Source: Vallitalea okinawensis (GTDB lineage: Bacteria > Bacillota > Clostridia > Lachnospirales > PQDH01). From it: DNA of 64,000 bases. The stretch covers positions 124,001-188,000 of the forward strand of contig NZ_PQDH01000005.1 of assembly GCF_002964605.1 (NCBI RefSeq), written 5' to 3'. The notes under the pieces were generated by a model. It was given only the letters and a program-made list of their open reading frames with translations, had not been told where the DNA came from and made no database searches. How positions within the stretch are numbered: position 1 is the first letter of the stretch; each line of letters starts with the position of its first letter. Below are positions 37,178-48,877 of this stretch, one piece after another. A program made the position numbers and the translations under genes.

Positions 37178-40100
37178 TAATTCTTCGCTATATTCATGAA
37201 TCATTGGTTGATTCTTTTCAACACCAACCCTTTGGTATTTATTCATTCCTGTACCTGCTGGAATAAGTTTACCAATAATAACGTTCTCTTTAAGACCGAT
37301 TAGTGGATCAACCTTACCTTTGATAGCAGCTTCAGTTAATACTCGTGTTGTTTCTTGGAAAGATGCAGCGGATAAGAAACTATCTGTTGCAAGAGAAGCT
37401 TTTGTTATACCTAATAGAGCTCTCTTACCTTCTGCAGGCTCTTTACCTTCTGCAGCCATCTCTTCATTTACATCATCAAACACTAAGTAGTCAACTAGGC
37501 TACCTGGTAATAGTGTTGTATCACCATTTTCCTCTATCTTAACACGTTTAAGCATTTGGCGACAGATAACTTCGATATGTTTATCGTTGATATCAACACC
37601 CTGTAAACGGTATACACGTTGAACTTCTTGAGTCATATAATCTTGAACTGCTTGCAATCCCTTAATCTTAAGGATATCATGAGGATTGACACTACCTTCT
37701 GTTAATTCATCTCCAGCTTCTAATACATCTCCATCCATAACTTTGATTCTAGAACCATATGGTATCAGATAAGCTTTAGACTCGCCAGTTTCATCATTCG
37801 TGATGACAACCTCTCGTTTTTTCCTTGTATCATTTATAGCAACAGTACCACCAAATTCAGCAATAATTGCTAAACCTTTTGGTTTACGTGCTTCAAATAA
37901 CTCTTCAACCCTTGGTAAACCTTGTGTAATATCATCACCGGCAATACCACCTGTATGGAAGGTACGCATTGTAAGCTGCGTTCCTGGCTCACCGATAGAT
38001 TGAGCAGCAATAATACCTACAGATTCGCCTACACGTACTTCTTCACCATTAGCCATATTAGCACCGTAGCATTTAGCACATACACCAATTTTTGAACGAC
38101 AGTTCAATACGTTACGAATATGCACTTTCTTAATACCTGAGTCAACAATTTTTTTGGCTTTTGGTGGAGATATCATTGTATCAGCTTTAACTAATACTTC
38201 GTCTGTTTTTGGATGACGAATTTCATCAACAGACCAACGTCCAGCAATTCTTTCTTCTAATGGTTCAATTACTTCTTGACCATCCATAAAGGCTTTAACC
38301 CAAGTTCCTGATACAGAATCTTTACCATGAGAACAGTCAAGCTCTCTGATAATTACATCCTGAGATACGTCTACAAGACGTCTTGTCAAGTAACCTGAAT
38401 CGGCTGTTCTTAACGCTGTATCAGCAAGACCTTTACGAGCACCATGGGCTGAGTTGAAGTACTCAAGTACATCAAGACCTTCACGGAAGTTAGATTTGAT
38501 TGGTAATTCAATGATACGACCTGATGCAGATGCCATCAGACCACGCATACCAGCTAACTGTTTGATCTGGTCATTAGAACCACGGGCACCGGAGTGAGCC
38601 ATCATATAAATATTATTATACTTACCTAAGCCTGCCAATAAGGCTTTAGTAATCTTATCATTTGTTTCATTCCATGTTGCTACAACTTTTTGATAACGTT
38701 CTTCATTAGTCATAAGACCACGTTTGAACATCTTAATGATTTTCTCAACTTTTTTATCAGCTTCTTCTAAGAAACCTTCTTTTTCAGGAGGTACTTCCAT
38801 GTCAGAAACGGATACAGTTAAAGCACCTTTTGTCGAGAACTTAAAGCCTAATGACTTAATGTTATCAAGAACAGAAGCTGTTTTTGTAACACCATGTACG
38901 TTAATTGATCTCTCTAAGATTTGCTTTAATTGTTTCTTACCAGCTAAGAAATCTACTTCATAAAGAAGTTGATCTTCTTTTGTTTTTCTTTCCACAAAAC
39001 CTAAATCTTGTGGAATAGCTTCATTAAAGATAATACGTCCTACAGTGGTCTCAATGATTTTTGAAATAAGTTCACCATCGATTTCCATAACTCTTCTTAC
39101 TTTAACTCTAGCATGAAGTGTTACTTCAAAGTTATCATAAGCTAAAATAGCTTCATTTTCATCCTTAAAGATTCTTCCTTCACCTTTTTCGCCTTCTTTA
39201 TCAAGAGTTAGATAGTAAATACCTAGAACCATATCCTGAGAAGGTACAGCAACAGGTGCACCATCAGAAGGTTTCAATAAGTTATTAGGTGCAAGAAGTA
39301 AGAAACGACATTCTGCTTGAGCTTCTACTGATAACGGTACGTGAACCGCCATTTGGTCACCATCGAAGTCGGCATTGTAAGCTGTACATACTAATGGGTG
39401 TAAGCGGATAGCTTTACCTTCCACTAATGTAGGCTCGAATGCTTGAATACCAAGACGGTGAAGAGTAGGAGCACGGTTAAGCATAACAGGATGCTCTTTA
39501 ATAACTTCTTCTAAGACATCCCAAACTTCTGATTGAAGTCTCTCTACCATTCTTTTTGCAGATTTAATGTTATGAGCTAAATCATCTTCAACAAGTCTTT
39601 TCATAACGAAAGGTTTGAAAAGCTCAATAGCCATTTCTTTTGGTAAACCACATTGGTAGATCTTTAAGTCAGGACCTACAACGATAACAGAACGACCTGA
39701 ATAGTCAACACGCTTACCAAGTAAGTTCTGACGGAAACGACCTTGCTTACCTTTTAACATATCAGATAATGATTTAAGCGGTCTATTACCTGGACCAGTA
39801 ACTGGACGACCTCTTCTACCGTTATCGATTAATGCATCTACTGCTTCTTGAAGCATACGCTTTTCATTTCTTACAATGATATCAGGCGCTCCAAGATCAA
39901 GTAATCTCTTAAGACGGTTATTTCTATTAATAACCCTTCTGTATAAGTCATTTAAATCAGATGTAGCAAAACGTCCACCATCTAATTGAACCATAGGTCT
40001 TAAATCAGGTGGTATAACTGGAATAACATCTAAGATCATCCAATCCGGTCTATTACCTGATTTTAAGAATGCTTCAATGACTTCTAATCTTTTAATGATT

Positions 40101-40729
40101 CTAACACGCTTTTGACCTACTGTCTCAGCAAGTTCCTTTTTCAAGTCAACTGATTGCTTTTCTAAATCAATATCAGCAAGTAATTGTTTAACGGCTTCAG
40201 CACCCATGCCTGCTTTAAAAGTATTACCATACTTATCATAAGCATCTCTAAATTCTTTTTCAGTAAGCAATTGCTTGTATTGTAATGCTGTCTCACCAGG
40301 ATGTAATACAATGTAAGATGCAAAGTATAATACTTTCTCTAGAGCACGTGGTGACAAGTCAAGAATTAAACCCATGCGGCTTGGAATACCTTTGAAATAC
40401 CAAATGTGGGATACAGGGGCCGCAAGTTCAATATGCCCCATTCTTTCCCTTCTTACTTTAGATTTAGTTACTTCAACGCCACAACGATCACAGACTACAC
40501 CTTTATAACGAATTCTCTTGTATTTACCACAGTGACATTCCCAGTCTTTGCTAGGACCGAAAATTCTTTCACAGAATAAACCATCTTTCTCAGGCTTCAA
40601 GGTTCTATAGTTAATGGTTTCTGGCTTTTTAACTTCACCGCGAGACCATTCACGTATTTTGTTAGGAGAAGCTAAACCTATCTGTATTGCATCAAAAGCA
40701 ATCGATTTTTCCATATTTTGCATTGGCAT
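37175..40729 (-). CDS. rpoC: RNA polymerase beta-prime subunit
   Basis: The 1184-residue protein has the N-terminal zinc site ([20 protein letters not shown]), the catalytic Mg loop [12 protein letters not shown] and the conserved bridge-helix and trigger-loop region ([30 protein letters not shown]). It ends IHEYSEEL. The start has GGGGTG eight bases ahead. It follows rpoB after 18 bases. The stop codon is part of repeat copy 6; there is no conventional terminator. Confidence 0.99.
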   Translation of the reverse strand: MPMQNMEKSIAFDAIQIGLASPNKIREWSRGEVKKPETINYRTLKPEKDGLFCERIFGPSKDWECHCGKYKRIRYKGVVCDRCGVEVTKSKVRRERMGHIELAAPVSHIWYFKGIPSRMGLILDLSPRALEKVLYFASYIVLHPGETALQYKQLLTEKEFRDAYDKYGNTFKAGMGAEAVKQLLADIDLEKQSVDLKKELAETVGQKRVRIIKRLEVIEAFLKSGNRPDWMILDVIPVIPPDLRPMVQLDGGRFATSDLNDLYRRVINRNNRLKRLLDLGAPDIIVRNEKRMLQEAVDALIDNGRRGRPVTGPGNRPLKSLSDMLKGKQGRFRQNLLGKRVDYSGRSVIVVGPDLKIYQCGLPKEMAIELFKPFVMKRLVEDDLAHNIKSAKRMVERLQSEVWDVLEEVIKEHPVMLNRAPTLHRLGIQAFEPTLVEGKAIRLHPLVCTAYNADFDGDQMAVHVPLSVEAQAECRFLLLAPNNLLKPSDGAPVAVPSQDMVLGIYYLTLDKEGEKGEGRIFKDENEAILAYDNFEVTLHARVKVRRVMEIDGELISKIIETTVGRIIFNEAIPQDLGFVERKTKEDQLLYEVDFLAGKKQLKQILERSINVHGVTKTASVLDNIKSLGFKFSTKGALTVSVSDMEVPPEKEGFLEEADKKVEKIIKMFKRGLMTNEERYQKVVATWNETNDKITKALLAGLGKYNNIYMMAHSGARGSNDQIKQLAGMRGLMASASGRIIELPIKSNFREGLDVLEYFNSAHGARKGLADTALRTADSGYLTRRLVDVSQDVIIRELDCSHGKDSVSGTWVKAFMDGQEVIEPLEERIAGRWSVDEIRHPKTDEVLVKADTMISPPKAKKIVDSGIKKVHIRNVLNCRSKIGVCAKCYGANMANGEEVRVGESVGIIAAQSIGEPGTQLTMRTFHTGGIAGDDITQGLPRVEELFEARKPKGLAIIAEFGGTVAINDTRKKREVVITNDETGESKAYLIPYGSRIKVMDGDVLEAGDELTEGSVNPHDILKIKGLQAVQDYMTQEVQRVYRLQGVDINDKHIEVICRQMLKRVKIEENGDTTLLPGSLVDYLVFDDVNEEMAAEGKEPAEGKRALLGITKASLATDSFLSAASFQETTRVLTEAAIKGKVDPLIGLKENVIIGKLIPAGTGMNKYQRVGVEKNQPMIHEYSEEL

Positions 40730-40747
40730 TTTGTAGGCACCCCTTCC

Positions 40748-43700
40748 TTAATCTTCATCATCAAATAATGGTTCGTCGCTAATGCTAAATCCATCGTCAA
40801 AGTCCAAATCGAATTCATCTACATCATCAAAGTTTTGACCTTCACCTTCAGGTCTTGCCCCCTGCTGTTGTGGATAATCCTTCTTTGCATCTGGACCATC
40901 TTCTGTACCTTCAATATTAACGTTCAAATCATCAACATCATCAACATTTTCTTTGATAGCAACTTCATCATTTTCATTTGATAAAACGCGAACATCTAAT
41001 GCTAACGACTGTAATTCTTTTAATAATACTTTAAAGGATTCTGGTACACCAGGTTCTGGGATATTTTCACCTTTAACAATTGCTTCATAAGTCTTAACAC
41101 GACCTACAACGTCATCAGACTTAACTGTAAGGATCTCCTGAAGAGTATACGCAGCACCATATGCTTCAAGTGCCCATACCTCCATCTCACCAAAACGCTG
41201 TCCACCGAATTGTGCCTTACCACCTAATGGCTGTTGAGTTACTAATGAGTAAGGACCAGTTGAACGAGCATGAATTTTATCATCTACTAAGTGGTGAAGT
41301 TTCAAGTAGTGCATGTAACCAACTGTTACACGGCTATCGAAGTATTCACCATTACGTCCATCTCGTAATGATACTTTACCATCTCTTGAAAGTGGAACAT
41401 CCTTCCATTCTTCACGATGGTCTTTATTTTCTTCAAGGTACTCTAATACATCTGGATGTAAGTCAGCACCATATTTATCTACAAAATCTTCCCATGGCGT
41501 ATTGACATAATCATTAGCCATTTCAAGTGTATCCATAATATCATTCTCATGTGCACCATCAAACACTGGCGTTGCAATCTTAATGCCTAGAGCTTTAGCT
41601 GCTAAACCTAAATGCACTTCTAAGACCTGACCAATATTCATACGTGATGGTACGCCTAACGGATTAAGAACGATATCAAGTGGGCGACCATTTGGCAAGA
41701 ATGGCATATCTTCAGCTGGTAGAATACGTGAGATAACACCCTTGTTACCATGACGACCCGCCATTTTATCACCAACAGAGATTTTTCTCTTATGAGCGAT
41801 ATAACAACGAACAAGTTGGTTAACACCTGGTGGTAATTCATCTCCGTTTTCACGAGTAAAGACTCTAACGTCTACGATAATACCAGATTCACCATGAGGT
41901 ACTCTTAAAGAAGTATCTCTAACTTCTCTTGCTTTTTCACCAAAGATCGCTCTTAATAAACGCTCTTCAGCAGTAAGTTCTGTTTCACCTTTAGGTGTAA
42001 CTTTACCTACCATGATATCTCCTGAACGTACTTCGGCACCAATACGAATAATACCTCTCTCATCAAGGTCTTTAAGAGCATCGTCACCTACATTAGGAAT
42101 ATCACGTGTAATTTCTTCAGGACCTAATTTCGTATCCCTTGCTTCTGATTCATATTCTTCTATGTGTAAGGATGTATAAACATCTTCTGCAACTAATCTT
42201 TCACTTAAAAGGATCGCATCCTCGAAGTTATAACCTTCCCAAGTCATGAAACCAATTAATGGGTTCTTACCAAGAGCAATCTCACCTTGCCATGTTGAAG
42301 GACCATCGGCAATAACTTCACCCTTTTCAACACGGTCACCTTTTTGAACAATTGGTCTTTGGTTGATACATGTACCTTGGTTAGATCTTGTGAACTTTTG
42401 AAGTTTATAAACATCTTTATGACCATCTGCAGTTCTAACTACTATTTTTACTGCTGATACGCTTTCAATGACTCCAGGGTTCTTTGCAACGATAACAACA
42501 CCTGAGTCAACTGCTACCTTGTGTTCCATTCCAGTACCAACAATCGATGAATCAGTAATTAATAATGGTACGGCCTGACGCTGCATGTTGGCACCCATTA
42601 AGGCACGGTTAGCATCATCATTCTCAAGGAAAGGAATCATAGATGTTGCCACAGAGAATACTTGCTTAGGAGAAACATCCATTAAATCTAAGGTGTTATA
42701 GTCCATCTCAGTGATTTCGCCACTATTTCTACCACCGACACGTTTGTGAACGAAATGTCCATTTTCATCGAGTGGCTCATTAGCTTGGGCAATACGCTTT
42801 CCAAGTTCCTCATCAGCCGTAAAGTACTTAACATCAGTAGTTACAACTGGTTCATCACCTGATTTATCAATTAAACGATATGGAGCTTCAATGAAACCAT
42901 ATTCGTTAATTCTAGCATAAGTTGCTAAAGAGTTAATCAAACCAATGTTAGGACCCTCTGGCGTCTCGATAACACACATACGACCATAGTGAGAATGGTG
43001 TACGTCACGAACCTCGAAACCAGCTCTCTCTCTCGAAAGACCGCCAGGACCTAGGGCTGATAAACGTCTCTTATTCGTTAATTCAGCAAGTGGATTATTC
43101 TGATCCATGAACTGAGATAACTGTGAACTACCAAAGAATTCTTTAATAGCAGCTGTAACAGGTCGAATATTGATTAATGCCTGTGGTGTAACAACTTCTT
43201 GATCTTGAATGGTCATTCTTTCACGAACAACTCTTTCAAGTCTTGATAAACCAATTCTAAATTGATTTTGAAGAAGTTCGCCTACAGAACGGATTCTTCT
43301 GTTACCTAAATGATCAATATCATCTTTATGTCCCAAACCATACTCTAAGTGAATATTGTAGTTAATAGAAGCCATAATATCTTCAATAGTAATGTGTTTT
43401 GGTACAAGTCTACTACTGTTCTTTTTAAGAGCTTCTTTGATATCTTCCATATCATCAAACTCATTTAATATTTCTTCTAATACAGGATAATAAACTTTTT
43501 CGTTTATTCCTGCAGCTTTTAATTCTTCATCACTTAACTCTAAATGATATTTAATGTCAACAGCTAAGTTACTTAGAATTTTTAAATTTCTATCATCTTC
43601 GGTTTTTACCCATACATAAGGAATACCTGCATTTTGAATCTGATCCGCAAGCTCTTCCGTTACTCTTATGTCCTCTTCAGCTAGGACCTCGCCTGTTGCT

Positions 43701-44599
43701 TTGTTAATAACTGGTTCCGCAATTCTAAGACCAGTAATTTTTGCTTTTAATGCTAGCTTTTTATTATATTTATAACGTCCAACTCTTGCTAAGTTATAGC
43801 GCTTTGAGTCAAAGAACATAGATGTAATAAGACTATCTGCACTGTCAATTGTAGGTGGCTCACCTGGTCGAATCCTTTTATAGACTTCGAGTAAACCTTC
43901 TTCTTTTGACTTTGTACTGTCCTTCTCAATAGTAGCCATAATCTTAGGTTCTTCACCAAATAAATCGATGATTTCAGCATCTGTTCCAACACCAAGTGCA
44001 CGAATAAGTACAGTAACAGGTATTTTTCTAGTACGATCTACACGCACATAGAAAATATCATTAGAATCTGTCTCATATTCTAACCATGCTCCTCTGTTTG
44101 GTATAACAGTGGCAGAGAAAAGTCGCTTACCAACTTTATCAAAGTCAATGTTATAGTAAATGCCTGGTGAACGAACGAGCTGGCTGACAATAACACGTTC
44201 AGCACCATTAATTATGAAGGTTCCTGTATCAGTCATGAGTGGGAAATCACCCATAAAAATTTCTTGTTCTTTAATTTCATTAGTTTCTTTATTGATTAAT
44301 CTGACTTTAACCTTAAGAGGAGCTGCAAATGTAGCATCTCTTTCTTTACACTCATCAATTGGGTATTTAGGGTCGCCAGTTAAATCAAAATCAACTAATT
44401 CTAGAACAAGATTTCCACTGTAATCAGTGATTGGGGAAATATCATTAAATACTTCCAAAAGTCCTTCGTCTAAAAACCATTGATAGGAGTTCTTTTGAAC
44501 TTCAAGTAAATTTGGCATATCAAGAACTTCTTTTTTCTTCGCGTAAGACATTCTTACACGCCTACCAACCTTTAGAGGTTTAATCCTATTTTTCTCCAT
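40748..44599 (-). CDS. rpoB: RNA polymerase beta subunit
   Basis: The 1283-residue protein carries all conserved beta regions, including the rifampicin pocket [20 protein letters not shown] followed by LSALGPGG, and [10 protein letters not shown]. The position equal to E. coli His526 is Asn (codon at 43073-43075). The acidic C-terminal tail (about 1215-1283) is rich in Asp and Glu. I chose ATG 44599, eleven bases behind AAGGGG, over a GTG four codons upstream. It has its own promoter. Confidence 0.99.
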   Translation of the reverse strand: MEKNRIKPLKVGRRVRMSYAKKKEVLDMPNLLEVQKNSYQWFLDEGLLEVFNDISPITDYSGNLVLELVDFDLTGDPKYPIDECKERDATFAAPLKVKVRLINKETNEIKEQEIFMGDFPLMTDTGTFIINGAERVIVSQLVRSPGIYYNIDFDKVGKRLFSATVIPNRGAWLEYETDSNDIFYVRVDRTRKIPVTVLIRALGVGTDAEIIDLFGEEPKIMATIEKDSTKSKEEGLLEVYKRIRPGEPPTIDSADSLITSMFFDSKRYNLARVGRYKYNKKLALKAKITGLRIAEPVINKATGEVLAEEDIRVTEELADQIQNAGIPYVWVKTEDDRNLKILSNLAVDIKYHLELSDEELKAAGINEKVYYPVLEEILNEFDDMEDIKEALKKNSSRLVPKHITIEDIMASINYNIHLEYGLGHKDDIDHLGNRRIRSVGELLQNQFRIGLSRLERVVRERMTIQDQEVVTPQALINIRPVTAAIKEFFGSSQLSQFMDQNNPLAELTNKRRLSALGPGGLSRERAGFEVRDVHHSHYGRMCVIETPEGPNIGLINSLATYARINEYGFIEAPYRLIDKSGDEPVVTTDVKYFTADEELGKRIAQANEPLDENGHFVHKRVGGRNSGEITEMDYNTLDLMDVSPKQVFSVATSMIPFLENDDANRALMGANMQRQAVPLLITDSSIVGTGMEHKVAVDSGVVIVAKNPGVIESVSAVKIVVRTADGHKDVYKLQKFTRSNQGTCINQRPIVQKGDRVEKGEVIADGPSTWQGEIALGKNPLIGFMTWEGYNFEDAILLSERLVAEDVYTSLHIEEYESEARDTKLGPEEITRDIPNVGDDALKDLDERGIIRIGAEVRSGDIMVGKVTPKGETELTAEERLLRAIFGEKAREVRDTSLRVPHGESGIIVDVRVFTRENGDELPPGVNQLVRCYIAHKRKISVGDKMAGRHGNKGVISRILPAEDMPFLPNGRPLDIVLNPLGVPSRMNIGQVLEVHLGLAAKALGIKIATPVFDGAHENDIMDTLEMANDYVNTPWEDFVDKYGADLHPDVLEYLEENKDHREEWKDVPLSRDGKVSLRDGRNGEYFDSRVTVGYMHYLKLHHLVDDKIHARSTGPYSLVTQQPLGGKAQFGGQRFGEMEVWALEAYGAAYTLQEILTVKSDDVVGRVKTYEAIVKGENIPEPGVPESFKVLLKELQSLALDVRVLSNENDEVAIKENVDDVDDLNVNIEGTEDGPDAKKDYPQQQGARPEGEGQNFDDVDEFDLDFDDGFSISDEPLFDDED

Positions 44600-44765
44600 G
44601 ATACGTTTCACCCCTTGGTTATTTATATTAAAATTACAACATTAAAAACTTTGTAATTTTTTCGTCATCTTTAACAATTTTTTTAAATCATTATTGCAAG
44701 TTACTAAAATCTATGTTATGATGACTAATGTAAAGTAATAATTAAGCAACGTAATGCAATATAAA

Positions 44766-44794
44766 ATAATATCACAACGACGTAAACATGTCAA
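44766..44794 (-). promoter_or_regulatory. Sigma-A promoter of rpoBC
   Basis: TTGACA (44789-44794), a 17-base spacer, and TATTAT (44766-44771) on the minus strand, giving a leader of about 160 bases. The stretch 44795-45085, between this and the rplL terminator, shows no other feature I can support. Confidence 0.88.
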
Positions 44795-45085
44795 GTAATT
44801 TCTATGATAAAATGTGTTTTTTATGCACATTTTTTTTATTTCCAATAATTAATAAATTGGAATGTCGAAAATATAGATATCACATAATTTCTAAACTGTT
44901 GATAAAAGTTGCGAAATATACATACAAATTATTTCCAAACTAATGATCTCTTATACCAAAATCAATACAAAACATAACAAATGTATGCAGTCCACCTCTC
45001 AACTAGACACAGAAAAGAGAGTATCATGTTAGAAATGGTAGTTTTCTATGCATAGCTCAAAAGTGGTTCAAAACTTTCCCTTTTC

Positions 45086-45118
45086 AAAACAAAATCTCCT
45101 GATAACTCAGGAGATTTT
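45086..45118 (-). terminator. Terminator after rplL
   Basis: AAAATCTCCTGA/TCAGGAGATTTT, 12 bp with a loop of four, followed by TTTTGTTTT on the minus strand. It splits rplJL from rpoBC, which therefore rely on their own promoter. Confidence 0.93.
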
Positions 45119-45137
45119 ATTTGATTATGGAAAGAGA

Positions 45138-45509
45138 TTATTTTAAAGTTACTTTTGCGCCTACTGCTTCTAATTCTTCTTTTAAAGCTTCAGCTTCTTC
45201 TTTAGCTAAACCTTCTTTGAATACTTTAGGAGCACTTTCAACTAAATCTTTAGCTTCTTTTAAGCCTAAGCCAGTTGCACCACGAACTGCTTTGATTACT
45301 TTAATTTTTTGTGAACCAGCGTCTGTTAATTCAACGTCGAATTCAGTCTTCTCTTCTGCTGCACCACCTGCTGCAGGACCAGCTACCATAACGCCAGCTG
45401 CTGCTGATACACCAAATTCTTCTTCACATGCTGTTACTAATTCATTTAATTCTAGAACAGAAAGTTCTTTAATAGCATCAATGATTTCTTGAGTTGTTAA
45501 TTTTGCCAT
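45138..45509 (-). CDS. rplL: Ribosomal protein L7/L12
   Basis: The 123-residue protein has an N-terminal dimerisation helix region ([20 protein letters not shown]), an Ala/Gly-rich hinge and a C-terminal factor-binding domain ([20 protein letters not shown]). It forms the ribosomal stalk with L10. ATG follows GGAGG. It lies 62 bases after rplJ and before a terminator. Confidence 0.99.
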   Translation of the reverse strand: MAKLTTQEIIDAIKELSVLELNELVTACEEEFGVSAAAGVMVAGPAAGGAAEEKTEFDVELTDAGSQKIKVIKAVRGATGLGLKEAKDLVESAPKVFKEGLAKEEAEALKEELEAVGAKVTLK

Positions 45510-45571
45510 TGATCTTACACCTCCGAATAATTTTCAAAAATATTTTTTTAGTTTAATTATTTAATAATATC

Positions 45572-46060
45572 TTATGCTTCTTCTTTTTCAGCGATTTGCT
45601 TAATAACACGAGCAAAGGAAGCCATTGGTGATTGGAAGCTGCCAAGTAAACGAGAAAGTAATTCGTCTCTTGATGGAATAGCAGCAACTGCTTTCATTCC
45701 AGCCTCATCATAGTAAACTCCTTCAACTACACCAGCTTTAAATTCTAATGCTTCATATTTCTTAGCAAAATCATTTAAGTTTCTAGGACCTGCTGTTGCA
45801 TCATCATAAGAAATAGCAATAGCGCTTGGACCTGCTAAGTGTTGTCTTAACTCGTCGAATTGACTATCTTTAAATGCAAAGCTCATCATTGTGTTTTTGA
45901 ATACTTTGTATTCAACACCAGCTTCTCTTAATGCTTTACGAAGCTCAGTATCTTCTTCTACTGTAAGACCACGGTAGTCTACTAATACTACAGAACTAGC
46001 ATTGTTTAATTTTTCTTTAATTTCATCAATAACAACTTGTTTTTGTTCTACTTTTGCCAC
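45572..46060 (-). CDS. rplJ: Ribosomal protein L10 (GTG start)
   Basis: The 162-residue protein starts MAKVEQKQVVIDEIKEKL with conserved SVVLVDYRGLTV and YKVFKNTMM. The start codon is GTG, seven bases behind GGAGG. It anchors the L7/L12 stalk to 23S rRNA. A long leader with its own promoter precedes it; L10 is known to repress through this leader. Confidence 0.98.
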   Translation of the reverse strand: MAKVEQKQVVIDEIKEKLNNASSVVLVDYRGLTVEEDTELRKALREAGVEYKVFKNTMMSFAFKDSQFDELRQHLAGPSAIAISYDDATAGPRNLNDFAKKYEALEFKAGVVEGVYYDEAGMKAVAAIPSRDELLSRLLGSFQSPMASFARVIKQIAEKEEA

Positions 46061-46084
46061 GTTTTCACCTCCATATCCTAGGTA

Positions 46085-46299
46085 ATAACTATCATCCTAC
46101 ATTCTAAAAGCTCAGTGGCATCGAACCACTTCACCATATATAAAACCTCTCCGCCATAGACAGAGAGGTTATTTATTACCTTAAGAAACTTTCCGAAGAA
46201 ATATCTTCTGAATCGTCTCACCTCGGTAGGTTGATCTACGTTATGCATACGCACCTACTGTCTACAGCAACAATATGAAATTGTGCTCTATTTCAAACC
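46085..46299 (-). ncRNA. L10 leader RNA with terminator-like hairpin
   Basis: The 240-base leader between the rplJ promoter and gene includes paired arms (TAGGTG.../...CACCTA type near 46225-46260). It also holds an AACCTCTC/GAGAGGTT stem (46144-46170) followed by TTTATAT, which looks like an attenuator. Firmicutes carry the Rfam L10 leader here. No covariance match could be run. Confidence 0.75.
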
Positions 46300-46305
46300 A
46301 TAGCA

Positions 46306-46334
46306 ATTCTATCATAGATCGAACTGCCTGTCAA
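46306..46334 (-). promoter_or_regulatory. Sigma-A promoter of rplJL
   Basis: TTGACA (46329-46334), 17-base spacer, TAGAAT (46306-46311) on the minus strand, eight bases past the rplA stop. Confidence 0.88.
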
Positions 46335-46341
46335 TGGTTTT

Positions 46342-47040
46342 TTATTCTTCGTTAATCTTTGCAGGATTAATTTTGATACCAGGACCCATTGTTGAGCTAA
46401 TAGAAACGCTACGTAAGTATTGACCTTTAGCCGCAGCTGGTTTAGCTTTAATAATAGCATTCATAAGTGTGTGGAAGTTGTCTAATAACTTTTCAGTTCC
46501 AAATGATGCTTTACCGATTGGAACGTGAATAATATTAGTTTTATCTAAACGATACTCAACCTTACCAGCTTTGATTTCATTAATAGCTTTAGTAACGTCC
46601 ATTGTAACCGTACCAGATTTTGGGTTTGGCATTAAGCCTTTAGGACCTAACACACGACCTAAACGACCAACAACCGCCATCATATCAGGTGTAGCAACTA
46701 CTACGTCGAAATCTAACCATCCATCGTTTTGGATTCTAGGAATTAATTCCTCTGCACCTACATGATCAGCTCCTGCTGCTTCTGCTTCTTTAGCTTTTTC
46801 GCCTTTAGCGAAAACTAATACTTTAACAGTTTTACCAGTTCCGTTTGGTAATACAACTGCGCCACGAACTTGTTGATCTGCATGACGACCATCAACACCT
46901 AATTTGATGTGAGCTTCTACTGTTTCGTCGAATTTAGCTTTAGCTGTATCTTGAACAAGACCTACAGCTTCTTTCGCTTCATATAATTTAACCGGATCAA
47001 CTAATTTTCTTACTTCTAAATATCTTTTTCCTCTTTTCAT
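46342..47040 (-). CDS. rplA: Ribosomal protein L1
   Basis: The 232-residue protein starts [16 protein letters not shown] with the conserved [21 protein letters not shown]. It forms the L1 stalk near the E site. I chose the ATG at 47040, just behind AAGGAGG. A further-upstream in-frame start (47085) overlaps nothing coding and has no L1 similarity. It is downstream of rplK. Confidence 0.98.
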   Translation of the reverse strand: MKRGKRYLEVRKLVDPVKLYEAKEAVGLVQDTAKAKFDETVEAHIKLGVDGRHADQQVRGAVVLPNGTGKTVKVLVFAKGEKAKEAEAAGADHVGAEELIPRIQNDGWLDFDVVVATPDMMAVVGRLGRVLGPKGLMPNPKSGTVTMDVTKAINEIKAGKVEYRLDKTNIIHVPIGKASFGTEKLLDNFHTLMNAIIKAKPAAAKGQYLRSVSISSTMGPGIKINPAKINEE

Positions 47041-47121
47041 TACGAGACCTCCTTGTGGTATTATCGGGGAGATTATCCCTCCCACTTTTGCACGAAAAGA
47101 TTGATTCTTTAATACTAAAGA

Positions 47122-47547
47122 CTAGTCTTCTACAACAACACCCATACTTCTTGCTGTACCAGCAATCATACTCATAGCTGTTTCTAAGCTACCAGCATTT
47201 AAGTCAGGCATTTTTAATTCTGCGATTTCTTTCACTTTTTCCTTAGAGATTGTTGCAACCTTAGTTTTGTTAGGTACGCCAGAACCAGATTGGATATTAC
47301 ATGCTTTTTTAATTAAAATTGCTGCTGGTGGGGTTTTAGTGATAAAAGAAAAACTTCTATCTTGGTATACTGTAATTACAACCGGGATAATCATACCCGC
47401 TTGGTTAGCTGTTTTTGCGTTAAATTCCTTTGTGAATTGCATAATGTTCACACCATGTTGTCCTAACGCTGGACCAACTGGTGGCGCTGGAGTAGCTTTT
47501 CCAGCAGGAATTTGAAGTTTAATCATTCCTGTTACTTTTTTAGCCAT
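47122..47547 (-). CDS. rplK: Ribosomal protein L11
   Basis: The 141-residue protein starts [20 protein letters not shown] and has the proline-rich [15 protein letters not shown] thiostrepton-binding region. It helps RelA sensing and factor binding. I chose the ATG at 47547 behind AGGAGG, four codons inside the longest ORF. It follows nusG. Confidence 0.98.
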   Translation of the reverse strand: MAKKVTGMIKLQIPAGKATPAPPVGPALGQHGVNIMQFTKEFNAKTANQAGMIIPVVITVYQDRSFSFITKTPPAAILIKKACNIQSGSGVPNKTKVATISKEKVKEIAELKMPDLNAGSLETAMSMIAGTARSMGVVVED

Positions 47548-47589
47548 TATTAAATACACCTCCTGAATAATTTACATAAGCATCTTGGG

Positions 47590-48108
47590 CTACATTTTTT
47601 CAATCTGAGTATAATCAAGTTCAACAGGTGTTTCCCGACCAAAGATGGATAATTGAACAATAACCGTATGTTTATGCTCATGTATCTCGGTGACTCCACC
47701 GACTGAGCCCTCAAAAGGTCCAGAAGTAACTTTAATCACTTCACCGATTTCAACACCGATAGAAACTGATGACATATCAATTCCCATGTTCTTAATTTCT
47801 TCCTCAGTTAAAGGTACAGGCTTTGAACCAGGTCCAACGAACCCTGTAACACCTCTCGTATTTCTTACGACATACCATGTATCATCATTCATGATCATTT
47901 TGCATAGTACATAACCTGGGAATACTTTACGCTGAACAGTTTTACGTTTACCGTTTTTTTCTTCGGTCACATCGTGAAGAGGTACGATTACTTCGTGAAT
48001 TTGATCATGCATATTTCTATTTTCAATTATTTTTTCAATGTTGGCCTTCACTTTATTCTCATATCCAGAATAAGTGTGCACAACGTACCATCTTGTGTCT
48101 TGAGACAT
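47590..48108 (-). CDS. nusG: Transcription factor NusG
   Basis: The 172-residue protein has the NGN domain (RWYVVHTYSGYENKVKANIE, FPGYVLCKMIMNDDTWY) and a C-terminal KOW domain (GEVIKVTSGPFEGSVGGV). It binds RNA polymerase to influence pausing and termination. I chose ATG 48108, behind AAGGAT. A start six codons earlier overlaps the end of secE without a site. It lies between secE and rplK. Confidence 0.97.
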   Translation of the reverse strand: MSQDTRWYVVHTYSGYENKVKANIEKIIENRNMHDQIHEVIVPLHDVTEEKNGKRKTVQRKVFPGYVLCKMIMNDDTWYVVRNTRGVTGFVGPGSKPVPLTEEEIKNMGIDMSSVSIGVEIGEVIKVTSGPFEGSVGGVTEIHEHKHTVIVQLSIFGRETPVELDYTQIEKM

Positions 48109-48125
48109 AAAACCATCCTTTTTCA

Positions 48126-48305
48126 TTAAAAGATATTTGATATTAAAGTAACACCTGATTGTAAGACCATGTCAATAACACTAATAAGAAGCGCACAAAT
48201 TGTAACCACTACTAATACAGTAATTGTTTTCTTTGATAGCTCTTTTGGATTAGGCCATACAATTTTTTTGAATTCCCCTCTTAAGCCCTTTAATATAGAT
48301 TTCAT
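48126..48305 (-). CDS. secE: SecE translocase subunit
   Basis: This small 59-residue membrane protein has an amphipathic N-terminus (LKGLRGEFKKIVWPNPKELS) and one C-terminal helix, the typical short SecE of Firmicutes. It stabilises SecY. Start ATG 48305 is ten bases behind GGGAGG. It overlaps the region just before nusG. Confidence 0.95.
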   Translation of the reverse strand: MKSILKGLRGEFKKIVWPNPKELSKKTITVLVVVTICALLISVIDMVLQSGVTLISNIF

Positions 48306-48395
48306 ATTTTTCACTCCTCCCTGTTATTAAGCTGATGGAGTGTTGAATATTACTCCCCACTTAAAACAGCATGTAACATTTAAAAGCAACAATAC

Positions 48396-48545
48396 CTATT
48401 TTGTTTCTTTGTGATTAGTGTGTGTTTTGCAGAATCTGCAGTACTTTTTAGTTTCCATTCTCTCTGGATGATTTCTCTTGTCTTTAGTAGTGTTGTAGTT
48501 ACGGCGTTTACATTCCGTACATTCTAATGTGATTTTTGTTCTCAC
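48396..48545 (-). CDS. rpmG: Ribosomal protein L33, zinc form (GTG start)
   Basis: The 49-residue product begins [20 protein letters not shown] and ends HTNHKETK. Two CxxC pairs (CTEC, CRFC) mark the zinc-ribbon form. The start is GTG behind GGAGGTGG. Its short size and GTG start make it easy to miss. It is the first gene of the rpmG-secE-nusG-rplK-rplA operon. Confidence 0.95.
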   Translation of the reverse strand: MRTKITLECTECKRRNYNTTKDKRNHPERMETKKYCRFCKTHTNHKETK

Positions 48546-48667
48546 AACTTCCACCTCCACTTAAAGATTGTAGCATCTGTCAAAATTATTGTGCTAAATC
48601 TGTTTAAATAAACAGATAAAGTTAAAAATTTGGGCATAAAAAAAGAACCCTCGTTTTTCACCTTCCT

Positions 48668-48696
48668 ACTATAACACAATACTCTAGCTTAGTCAA
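48668..48696 (-). promoter_or_regulatory. Sigma-A promoter of the rpmG-secE-nusG operon
   Basis: TTGACT (48691-48696), 17-base spacer, TATAGT (48668-48673) on the minus strand. The leader to rpmG is about 115 bases. The remainder of 48700-48824 shows nothing else I can support. Confidence 0.87.
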
Positions 48697-48824
48697 GTAA
48701 AAACATTAAGTACTAACAATCTTTTTGTCATACGTCTTATTCAATTACTCATTATAAGATATAATTGCCAATTAATCAATGATTTATTCCATTGAAAGAT
48801 ATTCCAATAGCTATTATACATATC

Positions 48825-48864
48825 ATGTAGAAACGATTCTTCTAATTACAGACCGTTTCTACAT
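48825..48864 (-). other. 3' hairpin downstream of the last flagellar gene
   Basis: An 11-bp stem (ATGTAGAAACG at 48825-48835 with 48854-48864) follows the chaperone-like gene. No T run follows, so I call it an end-stabilising hairpin, not an intrinsic terminator. Confidence 0.5.
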
Positions 48865-48877
48865 ATAATAGTATAAA

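Noticed and set aside
41161-41505. 114-codon plus-strand ORF opposite rpoB
   Set aside because: Antisense to a fully conserved RpoB segment and without start signals.
48546-48877. tRNA gene near rpmG-secE
   Set aside because: tRNA-Trp is often found here in Clostridia, but no cloverleaf or CCA-like end is visible.
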